Shown here piece after piece: positions 10,578 to 20,101 of a DNA stretch of 64,000 bases. The number at the start of each line of letters is the position of its first letter. The first letter of the stretch is position 1. The position numbers and the translations under genes are program-made. Origin of the DNA: Mucidula mucida (taxonomy: Eukaryota > Basidiomycota > Agaricomycetes > Agaricales > Physalacriaceae); NCBI GenBank assembly GCA_015501055.1, contig JADNYV010000127.1:43051-107050 (forward strand). Direction: 5' to 3'. Under the pieces are notes generated by a model. The model saw only the letters and a list, made by a program, of their open reading frames with translations, did not search any database and was not told the DNA's origin.

Positions 10578-10690
10578 GTCAATGTGTGTCGCGACGAGTC
10601 CCGGTGTCGCCCTTGCGTAACATGTCCACCCGTATGGTTCATCCTGCTCTCGGACACGCTTGACGTCTACGCTCCCGCTCTTTCTGGAAG
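10578..10690 (+). pseudogene. Hydroxyquinol 1,2-dioxygenase fragment
   Basis: About 110 bases match the minus strand of the intact dioxygenase around 61030-60915. They include the intron of that gene (GTGTGTCGCGACGAGTCC in both) and the following exon coding [10 protein letters not shown] (intact copy [15 protein letters not shown]). It joins directly to the P-loop fragment before it. Too short to function. Confidence 0.7.
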
Positions 10691-11080
10691 CCAGCCGGAG
10701 CGCGCTCGATGAGATCTCTCAACTCTTCCTCTCAACATCGCCTTGTGTTTCTGACTTGCGCCGTTTGCGATTGTATGGCCGAACCACCCGCAAGTCTGCT
10801 TTCATATTCCTTTCGTCTTTCATTGACCGTTCTCAGGTCGGAGACTCTCTCCCTCAAGGTCAATCCAAGAGCGTGCCGCTGTCATCACTAGCCCAAGTGT
10901 GCGTCTTTTTCATATGTCTTCCTTCTTCTCAACTTACCGTCGCATAGACGGGAAAGGTATTCCGCCATGCTTCCGCCCGCCTCCCCTGACATGGATAGCC
11001 GTCTTCAATATGGTTCCCTTCAGCTCTCCCCAAAATCCAAAAGGAAGCGCATGAGAAGCGCTCACAGCGGGGTGTGGGCG
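10691..11080 (+). repeat. Fragment related to the 62 kb hypothetical gene
   Basis: Similar over its length to the minus strand of about 62450-62050. Shared landmarks are ACCGTTCTC-AGGTCGGAGAC, TCTCCCTCAA-GTC-ATCCA-GAGCG and CGCCCGCCTCCCCTGA-AT. Frames are broken compared with the 62 kb copy. It is part of the mosaic at 9.9-11.5 kb. Confidence 0.65.
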
Positions 11081-11294
11081 ACAAAAGGGCTAAGTTCGAG
11101 CTTACACACTCGGCAAAAGAGACGCAGGTTTGTCAAGGCGTGTCCTACGCTCGATAGGCTTTCTCATGTCGTTCCGGGCTCTCGTACAGGACTCCGCCTT
11201 GGTCTAGGTTTGTACACTGTACTTCGAGATGAATTCGCAACAGTCAACACCCCTTTGGTCCAAGACATAGACTAGTATGGTACTCCTTGCTTGT

Positions 11295-11505
11295 ACAAGA
11301 GGAGTATCCCTGGGTGCACCAAGAAGGCGCATGACCGGATCATACCCCAAATGTCTTTGACAGGTAGAATCAGCGCCGACGGGGATTGGCCATCCCTGTG
11401 TAGTGTTCGGTCAAAGGACTTCGGTCCAATGCGACAGGTGTGAACAAGGCATGCTACCGGAAGGTGCCCCGGGGAAGTCAGGGGACTGCTGGCAGCTCCT
11501 GGATC
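11295..11505 (+). repeat. Dispersed repeat R3, copy 1
   Basis: About 200 bases similar to the reverse complement of 63530-63720; shared blocks include GGGTGCACCAAGAAGG, CAGCGCCGAC and GCATGCTACCGGAAGGTG. No coding potential recognised. It may be part of a retroelement or another gene remnant. Confidence 0.65.
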
Positions 11506-12226
11506 TCCAAGACAGTGATTGAGTTTTTTGCTGTTTGTTCTGAAGGGAGATGACTATTCGCATGGACTTTGAGTGGCGGCCCCGAAAGTCACAGTTTCAA
11601 CTTCTGGCTATAGATTAAAACTTAAACCGCGCTTCCGCTGCTGTAAGTTCAAGTAGCAAGAAACATTTTACCTTTCGAGTCAGCAAATCCTCCTTTTAAA
11701 GGCGAACGCGAGCCGCAGATTCTTCACTGTCCGGGAGGTCACCGATGTCAGCAGCAACTTGACGGAAATTGAAGCCGAAACAGATGGTATGCAAAGACCC
11801 ACTTCGAGGAGGCAACCAATAGAGACTTTGGAAAATAAAAGTCAGATGGTTCCTACTAGAGGATGTAGGTCTGCCCTTTTTTTCTTGTCTGACCATCGAT
11901 CAGCGCGTATCTGTATCCGTCTTGCGACCATTATACATCTCGACAACGGCCCTATCATTGTACTCAACCCGCCATAGGCCATGGAAAGCATCGTTTAATA
12001 CCCAATCGTTGACCGTTCTCTAACGGCTAGGAACATCTGTTGGTGAAAGCCTGCTTTTGGCGTTTTATCTCTTGCTCTCCCGACGATCGTTTCACAAAAC
12101 CCTGCTGTACGCGCGTAGCGCGTCTTCTCGTCACACTTTCTCCTCGGTTAAGGAATTGGAGACATGACACCTCCTAATCACATCATCGGATTTTCCTCCT
12201 GGCTTCTATGATGTCTGTCAGAAGCC

Positions 12227-12232
12227 TATAAA
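12227..12232 (+). promoter_or_regulatory. TATA box of epoxide hydrolase copy 1
   Basis: TATAAA within GCCTATAAAACAC. The same motif is at 20054-20059 and, on the minus strand, at 51125-51130 upstream of the other two epoxide hydrolase copies. The MITE now separates it from its start codon. Confidence 0.6.
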
Positions 12233-12278
12233 ACACGCCGAGGCTCTCGTTGTTTCCCACCTACCAGACCCACTACTA

Positions 12279-12522
12279 CTGTAGCGTTTCAACCGTAACT
12301 TCACAGCCTGTGACCCATTATGGTCTGAAGTTACAGCGAACAGCTTCACAGACCCTTAAATTGCCTTTTTTGGACAGTTCCGCTTATAGCGGGACCTGAA
12401 ATTTCCTTATTTGGAGGCTCGTGCCTGACCAAAGTGGTCCGTGACCCGTTATGATGTATATATAGCTTCACTTCAAAGACCCCCGTGACCCGTTATGTGA
12501 ATTTGCGGTCGAAACACTACAG
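12279..12522. mobile_element. MITE inserted just before an epoxide hydrolase start codon
   Basis: A 244-base insertion absent from the duplicate locus, where ACCCACTATGTCGAG is uninterrupted (20095-20109). The left end CTGTAGCGTTTCAACCG mirrors the right end CGGTCGAAACACTACAG, and TA flanks the right side. Internally it carries three copies of GTGACCC-RTTATG and a TATATATA stretch. There is no coding capacity. The right end is two bases from the ATG at 12524. Confidence 0.8.
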
Positions 12523-12523
12523 T

Positions 12524-14113
12524 ATGTTCAGTGAAAAAGTCTTCCAAATCGCCGTCTCGAACGACAAGATTGACCTCCAAACTCAAACTTTGTGTCTTTC
12601 CCGATGAACTCGAGGACGCTGGTTCGAACTATGGCGTCCCTCTCGCAACCATGCGCCGCCTCGTGGAATATTGGAGGACCGGCTTCGACTGGCGCGCACA
12701 AGAAGCCGCTATCAATGCTGAACTTCCCCAGTTCACCCGCGATATTAAGGTCAACGGCTTTGGGACGCTCAATATCCACTATGTGCATCAGAAAAGCAAG
12801 GGCGTTGATGTCGTCCCGCTTCTATTTGTGCATGGGTGTACGTTGACTTACGCTGATTTACTGAGTATTTTTAGTTGATGTCGCATTAGGGCCGAGCAGT
12901 TGCTTGGAGGTTCGCAAAATGCTTCCACTTCTCACAGCCGGGAATCCGAGTTTCCATGTTGTGGCTCTAAGTCTCCCGGGCTTTGGTTTCTCTGAAGCGC
13001 CCTCCAAGAAGGGATTCAGGATTAACCAGTACGCCGAGGTATGTGATGGCTCTCAAGTTGTTTCTGGCGCTGCTGAATGTTTTTTAGGTTTCTCATAAAG
13101 TGATGGACCATGGTGGCCCTTGGTTATAACGAGTATGGTGCGTAGGATGAATGCGCGTTTTCTACTACAATTGATGAGCAACCAGTCACGCAAGGCGGTG
13201 ATTTGGGTACGATGGTAAGCTAGCTCCCTATTCATCAAAATTGCCACTCGTCTCATGACACCCATGTAGATCACTCGCGCGATGGCGCTCAAGTACGGCA
13301 GCAAGCATGTCAAGGCGTGGTACACTACTCTGCCTTAGTAGATTTCATTTCGCACGTATCGCGCATGCACGCTGACATACAAGCAGTGGATTCCCACCGC
13401 CCCCTACGCGGCCCATCGCGTTTCTACAGCACTTGCTTACGCCGTACACTGCTGCCGAAAAGGCCGGCGCGCAAAAGGCTCAATGGTTCGAAAAGCAGGG
13501 AAGCGGATACTTTGTGCAGCAATCGACGAGGCCCCAGACTCTTGGTATGCCGCACTTGTCACTCCAGTGCGACGAAGTCTGATTGAGACGCCACAGGATA
13601 CTCTTTGGCGGACTCGCCAGTCGGATTGCTGGCTTGGCTGTACGAGAAGCCCCTCGACTGGACCGACGAGTACCCTTAGACTGATGATGAAGGTATCTAT
13701 AATATTCCGTAACTTGCAGGCGCGTTTACTGACGACAATGTTTCAGTCCTGACTTGGACCTCCGTATACCTCTTTTCTCGCAAGCGGGACCTACCGCGTC
13801 TACGCGTATCTACTACGAGACATATCAAAGCGGAGACATCTACGTCCTCCTCCCACAACGACCCTCCATCCCGTATGGGATCTCGATCTTCCCTGGGGAC
13901 ATGGGTGTTCGTACGTCACTCCAAGTTTTTTTGCGACAAACGACTCACGGGTTTGACTAGGTGGTTCACGACGAACGGCAATCTTGTGTTCAGCAACAAC
14001 AAGCACACGAAAGGGGGTCACTATGGCGCTTGGGAGGCGCCGGAGGGGTTGGTGGGGGATTTGAGGAGGATGTTCCGGCGTTTGCTGTTGTTTCTGGGAG
14101 AAGTGGATATTAG
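12524..14113 (+). pseudogene. Epoxide hydrolase pseudogene, copy 1
   Basis: Alpha/beta-hydrolase of the microsomal-type epoxide hydrolase family with the EHN N-terminal domain; it would hydrolyse epoxides to diols. Compared with the better copy at 49463-51082, an 8-base deletion after KIDL (about 12578) shifts the frame before [12 protein letters not shown], so translation from the ATG stops early. Downstream exons are still recognisable: YGVPLATMRRLVEYWRTGFD, FVHG with a phase-2 intron, [38 protein letters not shown] and NTHTKGG-type sequence with a further frame change near 13935. The same 8-base deletion is in copy 2, so the lesion predates the duplication. Confidence 0.85.
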
Positions 14114-15357
14114 TGTGGGTGGTTAGGACTATGAGTACAAGACGATCTCGCACCCTCTTGTCCCTTCGTCAAGACACATTCACCCAGCTCATGCCCCGGC
14201 ACTACCTTCTATCAGCTTACACGACCGGCATCTCATGTGGCGATGTTGTGCTATGTCTGATCAAATCGACGCCCTTTACTAGAATGCACCTTCTTACGGA
14301 ACTGACGTGGCACACTGTCTACTCTAGGTGCCTCAAGACGTTTAGACTTCATAGCGAATGGACTCTAATAATTCAAGCACAAAGTAGTGCCTTCCTGTCG
14401 TTGGATGGCTACTTCTGAACACACCGTCCCGTTACATCTCGTTGGAGGTTTTCAATGCCGAGCTGTTACATGCCGGCTTCTTCCCTACACCGTGCATAAC
14501 ACCGCCCAAGTGGCGTCGCCTCGTGATCAAGAGGTTCCTCGGGCATTCGTCGAACATAAAGTCGGACGTCGGCGGTACCACATCACCTCTACGTCTTTCC
14601 TTCTCGGCTCGCGACCACACCTCAACCTTGTGCATGTATCTCGACGGTTCAAACTCAAGCATTGGAAACAGCGAATCTCTCATGGCAGTCATCGACCATT
14701 TACTATCGTTGGACGCAATGATCATGTTAGACAATCTAGACGTCGAGGGGTCATATGCCCCACTCGTGGTAGAACTGCTCCCTACGCTCCTCAGGATTGA
14801 CAGACTGCTCCGTCTGCAAGGACTTCCAGCGGATTGTGAGTTGGCTAGTGCATCTCGTCATTACTTTACTGATACTAGACTAATCATTGATACTTTAAGC
14901 TGTGGCTTGTACACGGCTTTCGTTGTGTGTCAAGCTGCCTGCCGCCCTTATCCGCGACTTCTCGACGCCGAACGCGATAAGCACATTCGTCTCTTGGCTG
15001 CCACGAATATTGACATCGATTCAGGATGAACGTCGCGCTCAACCTCTGAGGTATACCTCTGCTTCAAGTACGACGCCGTGCTCGGCACGAAAGACCACAG
15101 GCTCTGGTCGACCTCGACAAAATTCTTGCAGACCGAGTTGCGGACTATTCTCTCGGTCACGTCTTGACACCATCGATAACGTGCCAGATCCAACCCTGGA
15201 AACCCTGTTCAGTGGTCTCCTTCCCAAAGCACAAGCGGCATTGGTACTACGTCGTTGGCTCTGATCTACGCAAAGGACATCCTAGTTATTTTTAATGGGT
15301 TCGGTAGAATACAGGCTTGCTCAATCTGAAGTACGAGTTAACAATCAGCTTGAGAAT
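14114..15357 (+). pseudogene. Leucine-rich remnant, possibly of an F-box gene
   Basis: A plus-strand open frame at 14442-15029 reads LEVFNAELLHAGFF, ITPPKWRRLVIKRFLGHSS, TTSPLRLSFSARD and LVVELLPTLLRIDRLLRL, reminiscent of the leucine-rich part of basidiomycete F-box proteins. There is no F-box, and stops precede and follow it. Beyond 15029 the frame continues only with shifts to about 15265. I cannot name it with certainty; a decayed F-box/LRR gene is the best guess. Confidence 0.3.
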
Positions 15358-18300
15358 TTATAGACTCGTAAGGTGTTCATCGAGCAAAGTGATTCCAGAA
15401 TCAAGGTATTCTACCATCTCCGTGACCATTGCATCATCAGGAAGAACAAATGAACGACCGGGATCAAGATACACGGGATATCGATGAATCCCAAATCGTT
15501 CCGTAGCCGCCTCCCGTAACATCATGCGACACTCATCCCATGTCAAGTCAAGTCCGTCGTACTGTTTCTCCCAGTACCGGCCCAGAAATGTAATGATTTC
15601 CGACCGAGGCAAGGCAAGATCTCGAAGAAAATTACTCCACGAATTCTCTGGAACCGATAACATAATAACACAGACTTGGAAAATGTTACGCCCACTAAGA
15701 AGGTAATTCCGTTGGGTTGGCAATGCTATTTCTGGGGGGTACGGCATCCGTCTCATTTGACCGTCTTCCTTCACATCACCCAACACCCAGTATGACGATG
15801 CCAGAATATAGGAACAGAGTGCGTGGCGCACAACGGGAAGGTTGCGATATGGTAAGAGGACAGTGAGTAGATCACACTCTGGGAAAAGGTTGTAAGCTGC
15901 CGGAACACCAGTGAACAGTGCTCGATCAAGAAGCTGAGTAGTTGGCCATATATAGCGATGCATCATAGAAGAATCCTTCACATCTTCCACTCGAAATAAT
16001 AGAAGGTGTTTCGTTAGTTGAACCGAGAACCACTCCTCCCAGTTAAACCGGAATAAAAAAATGTGCAGACCGTGGTAGGACATTTGCTGACAGAATGCGG
16101 AGATTACATCCAACGCAAGAGAGCGAGGAGAATCAAGGTCAGCAGGATCATTTGGGACTGGCAGGTTCGCAAACAAAGATTTTAGAGTTACGTAAATGTA
16201 ATAACCAGCCATTTCATGATTCGGTTGATAGTCTCTCTTGTTCAGAGCGGAGAAGATCTTGCAGACCAAGCACTCCAACTCAGAAACAACAAGCGCATCT
16301 GGGGCAGGACAGGTCTGAACATGAATGAAATACTTCACAATAGCAAGTGTTATGCGCAGCCCGGGATAATGATGTGCGTCATTCACAAAACTGGGAGGTT
16401 CGAATTCATCGAATGAGCCGAACACACGATGTAGACGCTGGTCAACAATCTCTTGGAAAGCTCGAATTGACACATGCGTGCGAATGTGGCCGCAGTTTCT
16501 TCAGTTGGAAGCAGCCTCTCAATGTTCCGTTCACCTGATGCATACAGCGCAAATTCCTCAGTGGTGTAGATGTCCAGAATGGAAGGTGAACTTGCGCAGA
16601 CTTGGATGATAGGCAGGATTGAGGGTGAAGCGTTCTGAATGTCATCCTCAGACGGCGATGCATTCGAAAATATCAGCTGAAGAATACTGACCCAGGTTTG
16701 TGGATGCAAACGAAGGTCTGGATTGTCTGGGATATATTGAAGAAACATATCTTTGGCTGACAATTTGATATCGTCTTCATGGCGGGACCAGTCTGGAGGC
16801 ATTGCGGCAATGACGGCGACGAGCTCCAGAGGAACGGGAGGATGCTTGGGCAAAAGCTTCAAGGTGTCCAAATCTGTGGTTAACAGAAATTTCTTCGAAC
16901 GAGCCAGACGTTCCAACTGAAAGTATGCATTGTTGGCATCTACCGGATTTCCTGGCGGAGAATCCAAGACGGAAAGGAGAGGGGTGTACAAACGCTTCAC
17001 CTCCGTATAGTACATGTCACCAAATTTTCTCGATAGCGGGTCATGGTATCGCGACGGAAATCCACCAACACATTGGACAATGATACTACGAGCAGATGGA
17101 TTTGCAGAATTCTCAAAAACCCAATTCAATACATCAATGGAAAAGAAATCACCCTGACGAGTCTTAACTGCCGATGCTTCCGCCTCTCTGATGGACTTTG
17201 GCGCTTTTTCACGCTCCAGAGGAGGAAGAAGGCGTCGAAGCACCATGAATAGAAGATTGGAAAGGGGTGTCTTGTATGGACACTGCGGATACACGGCCGA
17301 GAAGAAATGCGTGGCAAAGTAAGCGGTGTAGGTAACGAGGGTAAAGACACCAGTCACATATGCGAACGGTCCGTACAGTTCCACTAGATAGACGATAAGC
17401 CCGAGGAAGAAGAGCCCGAGCGAGAGGTGCATGAGCACTGGCAACAAGCCGATGATCAGAGGAACCTTCCACGCCTGCAAGCCCTCGTAACGGTACTGGC
17501 GAAGAAGGCTGCGATCTAACGGTGTCCCGGATGTCATAGCCATATACTGGTGCAGCCATTGCTTCGCTAACACGGCGACAAGTGCAGTGATCAAGCTCAA
17601 CGATAAGCTCGTGTACCACAAACCGTTTATCCACAGCTGCGAATGAGATGGCATGAACTGCAGCGCGTCTGGAGACGAGATCACTGGACCAAGATCAACA
17701 GCTGACCCGTTCGCGTGCGCGCGCTGGACAACCAACATCTCGAAGAGAATAGAAGTCGACAGTTGGACGTAGTCGGGTTCGAGCTTGTCGGCCGTCTGAA
17801 TTAGGAAGGCCGTGACAACGGCAGAGAACAGACCTGCCTATTAGGTGCATTAGAAGAGCAATAAATATGTTAGGAACATAGACGTACGAATACAAGTAGC
17901 ACGTCTACTGTATCACGCGCATCCTCAGACAAATCGGTATCGAAAATCTGGAACTCGTCGACACACATCCTCCAAACCCTAGCATTCGGCTGTGCCTCCT
18001 CGAAAATCGGATCGGGAGGGTACTTTTGCTCGTAGTCCATAGGGTCATACCCTAGTATTTCGATTAAACAATCTCGAATTTAACAGCATGTTCACGAACC
18101 TCTCGCATTGCGATCCACGGGTAGTCCGAACAGCTTCTTACGCGCATGACGACCTTTGCGAGCGCGAGGTGGATCGGTATCAACATCCCGGCGCTGCTTG
18201 TCGTCGTCTCGCACAGCATCACTTTCTTCGCCCGCATCTTCGTCTTCCGCATCACCGTCCTCTCCCGATTCACCAGCAGAATCAACTTGTACACCTGGGT

Positions 18301-18532
18301 TCCTTTTCTTCGCGCGTCCTGGGCGGGTTTTCCGGGAACCTTCGGTAGTCCCATCCTTGCCAGGAAGCCGTATGGGCTCTAGTTTCGGGGGAAGCCTCGC
18401 AGCCCGCGATGAGTCTCCCCATTGAAGAGCGATTGCCGGTGAGTGGATGGCAACATTAGCAAAATCTTCCGAGTTGTCATCTGAGCTGGTTGTAGTGGAC
18501 ATTGTCGACGACGGCTGTTGATACGATGGCAA
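15358..18532 (-). CDS. DUF6535-type membrane protein
   Basis: Large basidiomycete-specific family of unknown function. The N-terminal exon (18532 or the second ATG at 18502, to 18100) is acidic and low complexity. A 48-nt intron (18052-18099, donor GTTCGT) leads to YDPMDYEQKYPPDPIFEEAQ; a second 50-nt intron (17838-17887) sits inside the family signature VDVLLVF-AGLFSAVVTAFL. Three or four membrane segments follow (about 17830-17200): LWINGLWYTSLSLSLITAL, VPLIIGLLPVLMHLSLGLFF and YVTGVFTLVTYTAYFA, then a long soluble C-terminal region. Near 16470 the frame must change from ATFARMCQF to SIRAFQEIVDQRL. Either an 83-nt intron (from GTGAACGG after ALYAS, rejoining at EIVDQRL) or an indel at TGTG explains it. 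Function unknown. Confidence 0.75.
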
Positions 18533-19569
18533 GCTAGTCCCAGTCCGAAGTAACTTTTACCACGTCTAGCCCCGTGCACGCTTAAGACATCGTGTCGCCG
18601 GTGGCAATGCCTTTGTGGGTCCAGTTGCCCATACAACTACCGACATTCGACCAACGTCGTTACAACTGACCTAGATGAATGGAGCTTGTAGGATCGTCTA
18701 GCTGGGCCTTCGCCGTGGTGTAGCAAACGCTACATTCAAAGGCAGTTTGACTAGCAGGGCGTTCTGAAGACGATACTATCTGATCTAAACTTCATTACTA
18801 TCACTCGTGGAAGGTGAAGAAGTAGTTCACCTCCGCGCAAGTAGAGAGATTCCATCAATGATTTCGTGCACATTTCATCGCGACGTAGCACGTCTCTGTC
18901 GTGTAGGGCGCATCTTGTGAACAATCGTTAAGCGCGTCGTGCCTGCGAGCGATCATGGATCCTCGGGTGGAGAGTGCGAAGGGGCTACGAGAGTGATAGC
19001 GCATGCTCGATATCGCTGCCTTGCGCAGGTATGCTTTTCAGCGCAGCGACACAGAAATCCGACGCTTCCGTTTTGACATTCCTTCGAGTTGTCTTCGCTC
19101 CCAAGAGAAACTCTGAGGCTGTTGTCAGCTATGTAGTTCCCTCTGCGTTGTTCAGAAACATGAAGTAGGTACTTCCAGGTCGAAGGTGCTGTTGATGGCG
19201 TCCGAGCAACAGTGTTTCGCGTGTTTTGTTTTTTGCAACGCCGGGCGAACACTTTATCTGACGAAATAAGCACATAGCGTGAGCTACCAAGCATCCAAAA
19301 GATAAACGGATGATTTTGGGTTACATTTACCATTGTACTAGCAAGCAAAGATTCGAATTGTGGCGAAATTCTTCATGGCGGTTTTTTTTGGTGAGAGACA
19401 ACGTGATCGAGTTTGACCGATGCGACCCGAAATTGCCGATCATTATCGTTTTTTCAAGACTTTTTTGTACCTTCAGGCGAACTATCACTTGCACAATACC
19501 ACTGTCGCATTCAGCCCTTATCCAGCTCACCTAGAAGGCCAACTTGAAACTAGTCATGTCACCATGGAC
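18533..19569. other. Intergenic stretch
   Basis: About 1 kb without a recognisable gene. A short stretch near 19400-19440 (GATCGAGTTTGACC, CCCGAAATTGCCGATCA) resembles sequence at 23075-23110 and, inverted, at 61855-61890, so it is a small piece of a dispersed repeat. Confidence 0.45.
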
Positions 19570-20053
19570 AGCAGGAGAGGTTCACTTGATATCTCCAAGC
19601 CTGTATCGCGGAGCAATAGACAGTTTGGAAAGCGAAATTGTCAGATGGTGCCTAGAGGATGTAGCGGTAATGACTCGTCGGGTCTGCGCTTTTTGCTTGT
19701 CTGACCATTCCTATCAGCGTTTCTTGACGTGAATCTTTATCCGTCTTGCGACACTGATACATATTGACAACGCGCCCGTCATTGTGCACGACGCGTCACG
19801 GAAAATGGAAGTGGTTAGCATCATTAATACCCAATGATCGACCGTTCTCCAACGGCTAGGAACATTTGTTGGTGAAAGCCTGCTCTTGGTGTTTCAACTC
19901 TTGCGACTCCGAGAGTCGTTTCACAGGACCCTCCTGTACGCGTAGCGCGTCTTCTCGTCACACTTTCTCCTCGGTTAAGGAATTGGAGACATGACACCTC
20001 CTAATCACATCATCGGATTTTCCTCTTGGCTTCTATGATGTCTGTCAGAAGCC

Positions 20054-20059
20054 TATAAA
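20054..20059 (+). promoter_or_regulatory. TATA box of epoxide hydrolase copy 2
   Basis: TATAAA 48 bases upstream of the ATG at 20102, in sequence nearly identical to copy 1. Because copy 2 lacks the MITE, it shows the original spacing. Confidence 0.6.
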
Positions 20060-20101
20060 ACACACCGACGCTTTCGTTGCTTCCCACCTACCAGACCCAC
20101 T

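Larger units (their letters stand above)
11780..14113 (+). repeat. Segmental duplication D1, copy 1
   Basis: Directly repeated at about 19570-22600, including promoter, epoxide hydrolase pseudogene and introns. The proximal promoter (12100-12270 against 19940-20098) is almost identical, so the duplication is recent. Copy-specific insertions are the MITE at 12279 here and a 913-base transposon at 20368 in the other copy. Similarity fades just after the gene end in both. Confidence 0.85.

Noticed and set aside
9930..11505. Calling the fragment mosaic a Helitron
   Set aside because: No 5' TC or 3' hairpin-CTRR ends and no RepHel protein could be seen; kept only as a hypothesis.
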